Below, in pieces: positions 8,341 to 15,895 of a stretch of DNA of 64,000 nt. A program made the position numbers and the translations under genes. Position 1 is the first letter of the stretch. Each line of letters opens with the position of its first letter. Origin of the DNA: Rhizobium halophilum (GTDB taxonomy: Bacteria; Pseudomonadota; Alphaproteobacteria; Rhizobiales; Rhizobiaceae); the NCBI RefSeq assembly GCF_021648825.1, contig NZ_JAKJHS010000002.1:372001-436000 (forward strand), given 5' to 3'. The notes beneath the pieces were generated by a model that saw nothing but the letters and a program-made list of their open reading frames with translations, was not told the DNA's origin and did no database searches.

Positions 8341-8616
8341 TTACTTTTCGCCGATTCTTAGCCGGACGGGCCTGCGACCCATATAGGCTGTCACGTGCAG
8401 GTGGATCTGCACCTCCGGCTGCGACTGTCGCCACGCTCTTGCACCATGGCTGAGGAGCAGGGCGACCAGATCGCGGGTCCGGCCACGGGACTTTGAAAGC
8501 CCAGCGCCTGCAAGCCTCATCGCCGCCTCGTGAACAGGGTGCAGGGCGATGCCCCTGGCAGGACGCGTGTTACCTGGCGCGAATGAACTATTCGCCGTAT
8601 TCTCGTAAACCGTCAT
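8341..8616 (-). CDS. Hypothetical protein, 91 residues
   Basis: A 91-residue basic protein (start ATG with ACGAGG upstream; a TTG seven codons earlier is also possible). Residues ~20-60 (GIALHPVHEAAMRLAGAGLSKSR, then DLVALLLSHGARAW) look helical. The end is basic and beta-like (IHLHVTAYMGRRPVRLRIGEK). I do not recognise a family. It lies tail-to-tail with DUF1489, seven bases apart, and tandem with the carboxypeptidase gene on the same strand. An oligo-T terminator pointing the other way sits just upstream of it. The ORF looks coding, but it could be spurious. Confidence 0.45.
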   Translation of the reverse strand: MTVYENTANSSFAPGNTRPARGIALHPVHEAAMRLAGAGLSKSRGRTRDLVALLLSHGARAWRQSQPEVQIHLHVTAYMGRRPVRLRIGEK

Positions 8617-8678
8617 CGATGACCTCGTTAAACGCAATACAATTCGAGGATGATGCGGGACTTATACTCGTCCCTACT

Positions 8679-8712
8679 GTGGCGCCGGTCGACGGCGCCA
8701 CGTGTCTTTTTT
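8679..8712 (+). terminator. Plus-strand intrinsic terminator without an obvious gene
   Basis: GTGGCGCCG (8679-8687), loop GTCGA, CGGCGCCAC (8693-8701), then GTGTCTTTTTT. The T-run marks it as a plus-strand terminator. The nearest plus-strand gene ends 345 bases earlier (DUF1489), so it may end that long transcript or an unannotated small RNA. On the minus strand there is no T-run, so it is a poor end for the carboxypeptidase gene. Confidence 0.7.
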
Positions 8713-8742
8713 GGACCTGGTCCGTAAACTAGGTCGTCTTTG

Positions 8743-10179
8743 CTACTGCTGGGATGCCCAGCAGTTGACTCCCTGCTTCTTCAGAGCATTGCAGGTGTTG
8801 ACTGCAGCCTTCTGGCCGTCGAAGCCGCCGAAGCGGGCGCGGTAGAGCTGTTCGCCATTCGCATTGACGGCAATGGTGAAGGGCTTGGCGGAACGCAATA
8901 CCTTGCCGCCCTTGTCCTGCGCCTTCTGCAGAAGCTGGTTGGCCAGCTTCTGGTTGGGCGAGACGCCCACCTGGATCACCCAGCCGGAGACGGCTGACGC
9001 CGGGATGCTGCTCGTGGAGGCGGTGGTCACGCTGTCCGTGTCCTCCACTCCTGCATCACCCTGCTCGGCGGGAACATACTCGGATGGGGGTGTGGGTACC
9101 GCGACATCGGCCAAAGCCTTCAGCGCGTCACCGGACCGCTTTTCCGCTGGAGCATAAGCTGAGGCAACCTGCTGCTCCTCGTAACGAACCTGCGGCACGG
9201 GTCCGCTGCTTGGCAGATCGAAGGCGGCAAGCCGATCGGCAGCAGCCAGCGCGTTACCAACCGGTGCAGACGGGGTTTGTGCGATCAGAGCAGACTTTCC
9301 GCCACGCGAAGCCTTAGGGAAATATTCCGCGACGAGCTTGCGCATGTGCGCATCGCGGCTTGCACCTGTGCGTCCGCCAATGACGACGGCGACGATCGAG
9401 CGGTCGCCCCGCTGCATGGACGTTACGAGATTAAAGCCCGATGCCCGGATATAACCTGTCTTGATGCCGTCCACGCCTTCCACGGAACCAAGCAGCCTGT
9501 TGTGATTGCCGATGGTCTGCTTGCCGAACTTGAAGCTGCGGGTCGAGAAATAGCCGTAGTACTGGGGGAAGTGCTGACGCAGAGCCATGCCGAGGCGTGC
9601 CTGGTCGCGCGCCGTGGTCATCTGGGCCGTGTTGGGAAGCCCGTGGGCATTCCGGTAGGTGGTGCGGGTCATGCCCAGCGCGCGCGCCTTGTTAGTCATG
9701 ATCTGCGCGAAGCGAGGCTCCGAACCGCCGAGAAACTCTCCCAGCGCGGTGGCAACGTCGTTGGCAGATCGCGTCACGAGCGCCTTGATCGCCTGTTCGA
9801 CGGTCAGGGAGCCGCCCGCCGGCACGCCAAGCTTGGACGGTGGCTCCTTTGCCGCGTTGGCAGATACAGGCACCTTGGAGTCGAGACGGATGCGGCCGGC
9901 CTCCAAGGCTTCGAACGTGAGATAGAGGGTCATCATCTTCGTGAGCGATGCCGGGTACCGAAGGCCATCGGGATCATCGCCATAAAGGACCTTGCCGGTG
10001 TTGGCGTCGACAACGATTCCCGCATACTTGGGAGCAGCCTGCGCGGGCGATACCGCAGTTCCGATCACCATGATGAGAGCCAAAAGGAATCCGAGGGCAA
10101 GCCCCGGGATTTTGCCGGCCCCTACGGGCAAGGAGGTGGGGAAACTTGCTTTCAACACTGCCGCACTCATCGTTTGCAT
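8743..10179 (-). CDS. D-alanyl-D-alanine carboxypeptidase with C-terminal SPOR domain
   Basis: A ~478-residue secreted peptidase that trims the terminal D-Ala from peptidoglycan stem peptides. A signal peptide ends near SPAQAAPKYA. The penicillin-binding domain (~55-300) has all three active-site motifs: SLTK (nucleophile serine), SAN and KTGY. After a low-complexity linker of ~110 residues, a SPOR domain (last ~75 residues, WVIQVGVSPNQKLANQLL...) should bind denuded septal peptidoglycan. The arrangement is common in rhizobia. I chose the ATG at 10179 because GGAAGG precedes it; an ORF start at 10212 adds eleven residues without a ribosome site. It has the DacA/DacC (PBP5/6) fold; which paralogue it is cannot be decided. 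Confidence 0.92.
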   Translation of the reverse strand: MQTMSAAVLKASFPTSLPVGAGKIPGLALGFLLALIMVIGTAVSPAQAAPKYAGIVVDANTGKVLYGDDPDGLRYPASLTKMMTLYLTFEALEAGRIRLDSKVPVSANAAKEPPSKLGVPAGGSLTVEQAIKALVTRSANDVATALGEFLGGSEPRFAQIMTNKARALGMTRTTYRNAHGLPNTAQMTTARDQARLGMALRQHFPQYYGYFSTRSFKFGKQTIGNHNRLLGSVEGVDGIKTGYIRASGFNLVTSMQRGDRSIVAVVIGGRTGASRDAHMRKLVAEYFPKASRGGKSALIAQTPSAPVGNALAAADRLAAFDLPSSGPVPQVRYEEQQVASAYAPAEKRSGDALKALADVAVPTPPSEYVPAEQGDAGVEDTDSVTTASTSSIPASAVSGWVIQVGVSPNQKLANQLLQKAQDKGGKVLRSAKPFTIAVNANGEQLYRARFGGFDGQKAAVNTCNALKKQGVNCWASQQ

Positions 10180-10556
10180 GACTGAACTACCTTCCGGGCG
10201 CGCCCCCGCCACGTCCGTTGGCCCTCAACGTAGGGCAACAGCGTTACCAAGAGGTTTATGATGTAAATTGGGTTTACGAGCTGTGCCGCAATCGAAACAA
10301 ATCGCACTGCCATCCCCGAAACGACCGCTGACCGGTATCGCCTGTCAAAGGCGCGAAAGGCGGCATCAATATGATGAACGTTGAAAATATGGGGCGCCGC
10401 ACAAAAGACGATGTCTTTCTCTGCAGGGGAGGGCAGGGGTCGCGCTGGCTACGTCAGATGTGTGGGGAGCTAGGTCTGCTTCGGTGACGGGAGCGGCGCG
10501 AAGGCGTACGCAGGATATGCCGACCGCACGGCCGGCATAGGAAGATTGGTGATTGC
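10180..10556. other. Intergenic region between two minus-strand envelope genes
   Basis: No convincing ORF. It must hold the carboxypeptidase promoter. An inverted repeat with arms ATGCCG and CGGCAT near 10518-10543 could be the hairpin ending the BTLCP transcript, but it has no T-run on either strand. Confidence 0.4.
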
Positions 10557-11168
10557 TTACTGGCCGACGCTGCCGACCGCGACAGTCGGACGTCCATCCT
10601 GAAGCTTTACCCACCGACCCGCATGATCGCTCGCTTGGCGCTTCAGGAATGTGTACTCCGTGTCCGACCACAGCAGCACCTTGTTGCGCATGTTGTCGAG
10701 GATGAAATCGCCGTGGTCAGTGCGAACGGTCAGGACAGCATGGCCTTCGCCGTTAGGCTGCAGCACGACCGTGATCAGCAGGTTCGACGGATCGAAACCT
10801 TTGGCCTCGAGCATCTTGCGCTTCAGCAAGACAAAGTCTTCGCAGTCGCCCACGCTGCTGGGATAGGCCCAGCGCTCCTCGACACCATAGACCTCTTGAT
10901 CGGTCATCGGAGTGACCGACGTGTTGACGGTGTAGTTGATGTCAAGGATCGTCCGCCAGCGGTCTTCCGTTAGTACGGCTGGGCCCTGGGAGTTCGAGAT
11001 GGGCTGGCATTCGCTCGCGTAGATCCTGCAAAGCTCGTAGTGACCGATCGGGGGGTTAGCCTTGCCCACCACCTGCATGGCACCAGGCGCTGCGAGCGAT
11101 GGTTGCGGGGCAAGCAACATGAAGAAGGCGGCTGCGATGGCTAAGGTCGATCCCTTGCGAAAGGTCAT
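10557..11168 (-). CDS. Bacterial transglutaminase-like cysteine peptidase (BTLCP)
   Basis: A 203-residue exported protein. A signal peptide ends near PQPSLAAPGA. The BTLCP fold follows with the catalytic triad visible: Cys in VGDCEDFVLLKRKML, His in GEGHAVLTVRTDHGD and Asp in ILDNMRNKV. BTLCP proteins are periplasmic cysteine peptidases typical of alphaproteobacteria; some (LapG-like relatives) process adhesins, but this stand-alone form has no defined substrate and no LapD partner is adjacent. AGGAGA lies at good distance before the ATG. A possible promoter sits at 11255-11283. Confidence 0.9.
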   Translation of the reverse strand: MTFRKGSTLAIAAAFFMLLAPQPSLAAPGAMQVVGKANPPIGHYELCRIYASECQPISNSQGPAVLTEDRWRTILDINYTVNTSVTPMTDQEVYGVEERWAYPSSVGDCEDFVLLKRKMLEAKGFDPSNLLITVVLQPNGEGHAVLTVRTDHGDFILDNMRNKVLLWSDTEYTFLKRQASDHAGRWVKLQDGRPTVAVGSVGQ

Positions 11169-11622
11169 GATCTTGTCTCCTCTTTGGTGGGGACAAGATG
11201 ACAGGCAGAATTTGAGATGACGCGAAAATACGGAGTAAAAACAGCGGCTTAATTGATCTAACTTTTCATAAACAGCGATTCAAAATTGACTAAAAGTTGA
11301 GATAAATTTGTCGCGAAATCTGCCGGGGCGCTAAGGGATATGGAAGCTCGGCGGGATCCAAAAGCCTTATGTTCAGGGGGCGGTGAAAAGCGAAGGTAAA
11401 CAAGAGCGGGGTGATCCTCGATCCTTGAACGCCTCGCGAAGGCGCAGTGGAAGCTCTTCCTTACACGTTTCGCAACGCTTCAATGCCCCGTTTCAGGACA
11501 GCACAACAACATTCGTACAAAAAATTTACGCAACAACCACGGGCGGATCGTAGTACGGTTGTATCGATCCGAAACAGGGGCGCGAGGGAGCCGGATCTCG
11601 GATAGAGAACGATACGACGCAA
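11169..11622. other. Long AT-richer intergenic region
   Basis: About 450 bases without a supported gene. The half next to the BTLCP gene is noticeably AT-richer than its surroundings and holds a possible minus-strand promoter. I see no RNA gene or repeat. The plus strand also has a TTGACT at ~11286, but no good -10 box and no gene follow. Confidence 0.4.
11255..11283 (-). promoter_or_regulatory. Possible promoter of the BTLCP peptidase gene
   Basis: On the minus strand TTGAAT (11278-11283) and TAGATC (11255-11260) are 17 bases apart. This would start transcription ~80 bases before the ATG at 11168. It rests on spacing and position only. Confidence 0.4.
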
Positions 11623-11649
11623 AAATGGGCGGCCTTTCGCCGCCCATTT
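11623..11649 (-). terminator. Intrinsic terminator of the PilZ gene
   Basis: An 11-base-pair stem: AAATGGGCGGC, a five-base loop, GCCGCCCATTT. Read on the minus strand it ends in ATTTTTG, 27 bases after the PilZ stop codon. Confidence 0.8.
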
Positions 11650-11675
11650 ACCTCATCTGGTACGCTGAAGTTTAG

Positions 11676-12296
11676 TCAGAGAAATTCTTTGAGTGTCTCG
11701 CGAGACTGCACGGTGTCGAATTCCAGCGCCACACCTTCCATGAAGTGGCGCACGATTTTGCCGCGCATGTTGCCGAGGCGCGCGATCGTACCGAGCGGAG
11801 GGCGGATGTCGATATCGATGGCTGCTCCGGACAGCGAAAGGTCCATCAGACGGCACGCGTACCGTCGCCCATCTTCCAGGACAATTTCGGTGCTGATCTT
11901 GCGAGGTGTCAGCCGGTCATGACGTCGATCTTCAGGTAGACCGAGCTCGTGCTTGTTTGCCAGCCATGTAAGCTGCGCGGCAAGCTTTTCCCGCTTACGC
12001 TCCGTCGCCTGAAGGATCATGGTGAAGCCGGAAGGCGAAATCTCCGTGACCGTCCCCTCAAGACGTCCAAGATTATTCATATAGGCGATGACGCGCTCGT
12101 TTATCTGCGGCTGCGCCAGGCAGGCAAACTCGACCTCGCCCGGCGACATTTCCAGTGCGGTACAAGGGTATTCCTCATAGTTCGTCAACATCAGACGACC
12201 GCTCAGGCTCACCGAGACTCGTTGAAACCCACGAGCAGTGGCTGCGAGGGCCCCGCCAGCGCCTTGTGGAGACTGGAATGAATACATGGTTTGCAT
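11676..12296 (-). CDS. Tandem PilZ domain protein
   Basis: A 206-residue cytoplasmic protein with two PilZ-like halves. The first (~20-105) keeps RGFQR (an RxxxR motif), but its second motif is degraded to EMSPGE. The second (~120-200) has RRHDR and an intact DLSLSGAAI (DxSxxG type), so it should bind cyclic di-GMP. Rhizobia have similar tandem-PilZ proteins that act on motility or surface polysaccharide; no motility or polysaccharide genes are adjacent here. ATG start; a strong terminator follows. One domain is probably structural and the other sensory, by analogy with YcgR-like proteins. Confidence 0.8.
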   Translation of the reverse strand: MQTMYSFQSPQGAGGALAATARGFQRVSVSLSGRLMLTNYEEYPCTALEMSPGEVEFACLAQPQINERVIAYMNNLGRLEGTVTEISPSGFTMILQATERKREKLAAQLTWLANKHELGLPEDRRHDRLTPRKISTEIVLEDGRRYACRLMDLSLSGAAIDIDIRPPLGTIARLGNMRGKIVRHFMEGVALEFDTVQSRETLKEFL

Positions 12297-12454
12297 GTCC
12301 TGTCCGCTAGTCCCCGACCTTTAAAGGAGCCAAGTTAAGATTCGGTGTTACAAAGCCTGCGGATTCTCGCTGCTGCGGAAGATTCTGGAAGTTTCGAATC
12401 TCGCCAGGTCCTTATGAGACGCGGCAGGTCTTTTCATAGGGGAGGCCGATCTAT

Positions 12455-13270
12455 ATGCGTGGCGAATTGGACGAAGGAGCAGGAATGGAGCAGCAGCAGG
12501 AGCCGGACGGAGATGGGTCGACAAGCGCCTCGACAGGTTCTGGAGGCGACGGACCCATGTCGCCGCGCCAGCCGATCTTCAATCTGCCCAGACCTCTTGT
12601 TTTGACAGTGGCGCTCCTCGCTGTTCTGTATGCTATCGAGACCTGGATGCTGGAGCCAGACGGCCAAAGTGCGTTGCTTTTCCATCTCGCCTTCACGCCA
12701 CTCCGCTACGTCTATCCCCTCGCCGAGCAGGGACTGGAATGGCTTTGGACGCCCGTCACCTATTCCTTCTTCCACGGCAGCATCGAGCACATGTTGTTCA
12801 ACATTCTATGGCTCCTGGCCTTTGGCACGCCGGTGGCAAGACGGATCGGCGCATTCCGCTATGCTCTCTTTTGGGCGCTTGCGGCGGCCGCAGCAGCTTT
12901 TTTCCATGCGGGGCTGCATTGGGGGGATTCCACCATCTTGATCGGAGCCTCGGGCGTTGTCTCGGCTTTCATGGGAGGGGCGTGCCGCTTTGCTTTCCCT
13001 GCCCGTGGGGGGCTCAACCGCCTCTATGGTCATCTCTACCCGCGACAAACAATCATTGGCTCCCTGCGCAACCGCACCGTGGCCGTCTTTACGGGGCTCT
13101 GGTTCGCCGGTAATTTTCTGATAGCCCTTGGCCTGCCGCTCGTGGGAGGAGGGGATGGCGCTATTGCCTGGGATGCCCACATCGGAGGCTTCCTGTTCGG
13201 CTACCTGATGTTCGGCCTTTTCGATCCGCTGCCTGGCGACCTGAACAGGCGGGAACCGCCTTTCCAATAG
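12455..13270 (+). CDS. Rhomboid family intramembrane serine protease
   Basis: A 271-residue protein with a polar ~40-residue N-terminus, then about six membrane helices. The catalytic serine is in ILIGASGVVSAFMGG (GxSG motif) and the histidine in WDAHIGGFLFGYL, the two residues of a rhomboid dyad. The loop after helix 1 with SFFHGSIEHMLFNILWL holds the conserved HxxxN-type elements. It should cleave transmembrane segments within the inner membrane; the substrate is unknown. Two ATG starts are plausible (12455 with GGGGAGG, 12485 with AAGGAG); both are in frame and differ by ten residues. Confidence 0.92.
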   Translation: MRGELDEGAGMEQQQEPDGDGSTSASTGSGGDGPMSPRQPIFNLPRPLVLTVALLAVLYAIETWMLEPDGQSALLFHLAFTPLRYVYPLAEQGLEWLWTPVTYSFFHGSIEHMLFNILWLLAFGTPVARRIGAFRYALFWALAAAAAAFFHAGLHWGDSTILIGASGVVSAFMGGACRFAFPARGGLNRLYGHLYPRQTIIGSLRNRTVAVFTGLWFAGNFLIALGLPLVGGGDGAIAWDAHIGGFLFGYLMFGLFDPLPGDLNRREPPFQ

Positions 13271-13343
13271 GTTGGTCGGCGTCCATGTGCCGGTCAGGCG
13301 AAATCCCGATGACGAGACCGGGGGAAGAAGCTCTGCTAGCCCG

Positions 13344-13517
13344 TCACTGGAGGTTGAGGGGAAACTGTATGCCCTTCGGCAGGGTTGGACGCTTCAACAT
13401 GGCAACTTGGATGCGTTCGAACGCCTGCTTGCGTTCACGCTCCTGCCGCTCGCGGCGAGCTCGAGATGCCGCAACGGCGGCCATGGCACGTTCAATGACT
13501 TCTTCAGCGCGATCCAT
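13344..13517 (-). CDS. Small basic helical protein, 57 residues
   Basis: An ORF below usual length limits. The ATG follows GGAGGG by six bases. The protein begins with a charged helix (MDRAEEVIERAMAAVAASRA), continues with an Arg/Glu/Gln-rich stretch and ends RPTLPKGIQFPLNLQ. The regular alternation of charges suggests one long amphipathic helix or coiled coil. It lies tail-to-tail with the rhomboid gene. No family is recognised. The good ribosome site and protein-like composition favour a real gene. Confidence 0.5.
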   Translation of the reverse strand: MDRAEEVIERAMAAVAASRARRERQERERKQAFERIQVAMLKRPTLPKGIQFPLNLQ

Positions 13518-13800
13518 TCCGCACCCTCCATGTGTTCTCTATATGTTCTCTTGCGCGGAAAAGTCAAGGGGAAGCAAGGCGCCCTGAGGCATGAGGGGTC
13601 GGCCGGTCGCGATGCGGCGGATTGCACTGAGGGCGCCGGCGTCGGCGGGATGACCTCTGGAGCGCGAGGATGCGCGACACATTCGGTACGGAGGCGTTCG
13701 AGGCTTCCGATCTCACGTCTGGGTATAGAGATCACCGACTATTTCGCAGGCACCGCTTTTGCGTGCAGAGGAGGGGGTTCTCCAGCAGCGAATGCGGACG

Positions 13801-13935
13801 TTAGAAGTCGAAGTCTGCGTTGCGACGCTCGACATCAGCACGAAACTGGTGATCCCAAGCGTCGAAAAGCTCGACCTCGTCGACCTGTCGGCCTGTATTG
13901 TCTTTACGATCTTGGTCTTTTGCGACGTCAGTCAT
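13801..13935 (-). CDS. Small acidic protein, 44 residues
   Basis: ATG with GGAGAG seven bases upstream, ending at TAA. The protein is very hydrophilic: a charged N-terminus (MTDVAKDQDRKDNTG), then a VDEVELFDAWDHQFRADVE core with regularly spaced aromatic residues, which could be one helix. There are no hydrophobic segments. No family is recognised. It lies between the cyclase gene and the 57-codon ORF on the same strand, with separate ribosome sites. Confidence 0.45.
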   Translation of the reverse strand: MTDVAKDQDRKDNTGRQVDEVELFDAWDHQFRADVERRNADFDF

Positions 13936-14079
13936 ATCCGGCTCTCCACTGCCGGAGCACGGTGATGCCAGGGCATTTGGTGACCGAACCTTTAACGGGC
14001 TACATCCGGCGCTGCAAATGAAGTGTCATTACAGGTTGTAACGGAAGGAAGAGGGCGGCGATTTTGTGGATCGCGTTCC

Positions 14080-15870
14080 CTAAGTGGCAATTGATGCCAA
14101 CGTGAACACTCGCGAAAGCTCGCTCCTACCTTTCACGGTTGTGCTTTGCAATTCACGAAGCTCAACGCTTTCACGAACCTGTTCGGCGGTTGTCTCGCCC
14201 AGCAGAACAGGAACTCCGTAATCTTTAGAGGCCGCTTCCAGTCTTGCTGCCAGATTCACCGCATCACCCAGGGCGGAATAGTCAAAACGGCTATCTGACC
14301 CCATGTTCCCGACAACGCAATCGCCCGTATTGATGCCGATCCCGACTTTCAGCTCCAGGTGGACCTGATCAGTCTGTTCCGCTTCAGAGCGAAGATCTGC
14401 GTTCAAATTCGCGACTGCCTGAAGCATCGCCTGCGCAGCTGAAACGGCGTTCCGGGCATGATCCGGATCCGGGAGCGGTGCATTCCAGAAGGCCATGATG
14501 CAGTCGCCGATATACTTGTCGATCGTGCCCCGATGCTCAAGGATTACGTTCGACAACGGCGTCAGCAGCCGGTTCACAAGCTGGGTTAGGAGTTCCGGAT
14601 CATCCTTGAGCTTTTCGGCGATCGCCGAGAAGCCGCGAACATCGCAGAAAAGGATAGTCAACTCCCGCTTCTCTCCGCCAAGCTTCAACTGCTCCGGATC
14701 CTTTGCGAGCTTCTCTACAAGATTTGGAGAAAGATATTGCGAAAATGCCTTCGTGATCTGGCGCCGGCTTCTTCGCTCGCTTGCGTAGTCGACGCTGCTC
14801 TGTATCAGCACGACAGCAGCGACCAACGCGGAGGGTGAGGCGGGCGCGATGAAGATATTTGCCGCGCGCAGCAGAACAAAGCTTCCGGCCACAGACAAAG
14901 CGATGGCGAGACCTGCACCGCACCAGGTCAGCCAGTTCGTGCCGCGCCAGACGAGCAAAACTGCAGCAGCCACGGCGGCCAAAAGAACGGTCGTTGCCAA
15001 GGCAGGTCCCGCTCGCACAATACCGTCGTTCATGCGCAGATTGTCAACAATTGTTGCCTGCACTTCGGCACCGGCGGTCAACCGGCCGTTGTGAATGGTC
15101 GCAGGAGTTGCGAAGGCGTCGGCCCCGCCGCTGCTGATGGAAGGCGCGTTCTGGAGGCTGAGGCCGACAATGACGAGGCGATCGGAAAATAGTCCCTCAG
15201 GGAGGAATACGTCCGGCTGAAGCGCCTGGTAATAGGAGACTGTGGGATAGGTCCGAGGTCCGCCATAGGACTGCAGCAGCAAGGGTTCTGGCAGTGCCGG
15301 AACCGCGAGATCGGCTGCTTGCAGGATGGTTGCGGCAAAACTGTCGGCGCCACCGGGCACCGCACGAAGCACCCCGTCTTCGTGCAGAGCAACCGACGCA
15401 ATCCCCGCCACCGCTCCGGTGTCCGTGAACATCGGAAGCGGCATCGTCGTGATGAGTTGATCGGCCTGAGGCGACGAAATGACGGATTCGTCGGCAGCAA
15501 GAACGACGTCAGGACCCAGTGCAGCCGCGAGCGCTTGATCTGCCTCGGCGGTGGAAGGCTCGGAAAAAATGATGTCCAGGGCGACTACACGAGCGCCAGC
15601 CGCACGCAATTCGGACACCAAGCGGGCATGAAGACTTCGGGGCCATGGCCATTGAAGGTTCAGTTCGGCCAGAGAGGGCTCATCGATGGCGACGATGATA
15701 GGGCCCTTCTCCGGCAAGGGCGGCGGTCGGATCGTAGACAGGTAGTCGAACGTTCGGTAGTCGATCAACGACCAGGCCGGTATCCGCTGTGCGCCGATCA
15801 CGCAGACGAGAATAGCCGCCACAAGTGCGATTACTTGGACGTGGCGGCTGCGGCAAGGGGATGCTGCCAT
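14080..15870 (-). CDS. CHASE2-domain class III adenylate cyclase
   Basis: A ~596-residue inner-membrane receptor cyclase. It has a first membrane span at ~10-25, a periplasmic CHASE2 sensor domain (~30-320, with IIVAIDEPSLAEL and VVALDIIFSEPS), three closely spaced membrane helices (~325-400), then a class III cyclase domain (~430-595). Metal aspartates lie in ILFCDVRGFSAIAEKL and KYIGDCIMAF. The lysine before YIGD and the aspartate in FDYSALGDAVN fit ATP as substrate, and NLAARLEAAS has the transition-state Asn and Arg. It begins 25 bases after the FecR-TPR-barrel gene, so the two are co-transcribed. An ORF start upstream (16125) would run into that gene. The signal sensed is unknown; cAMP output is inferred from residues. 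Confidence 0.9.
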   Translation of the reverse strand: MAASPCRSRHVQVIALVAAILVCVIGAQRIPAWSLIDYRTFDYLSTIRPPPLPEKGPIIVAIDEPSLAELNLQWPWPRSLHARLVSELRAAGARVVALDIIFSEPSTAEADQALAAALGPDVVLAADESVISSPQADQLITTMPLPMFTDTGAVAGIASVALHEDGVLRAVPGGADSFAATILQAADLAVPALPEPLLLQSYGGPRTYPTVSYYQALQPDVFLPEGLFSDRLVIVGLSLQNAPSISSGGADAFATPATIHNGRLTAGAEVQATIVDNLRMNDGIVRAGPALATTVLLAAVAAAVLLVWRGTNWLTWCGAGLAIALSVAGSFVLLRAANIFIAPASPSALVAAVVLIQSSVDYASERRSRRQITKAFSQYLSPNLVEKLAKDPEQLKLGGEKRELTILFCDVRGFSAIAEKLKDDPELLTQLVNRLLTPLSNVILEHRGTIDKYIGDCIMAFWNAPLPDPDHARNAVSAAQAMLQAVANLNADLRSEAEQTDQVHLELKVGIGINTGDCVVGNMGSDSRFDYSALGDAVNLAARLEAASKDYGVPVLLGETTAEQVRESVELRELQSTTVKGRSELSRVFTLASIAT

Positions 15871-15895
15871 AACTTGCTCAGCGAAGTTCTCAGCA

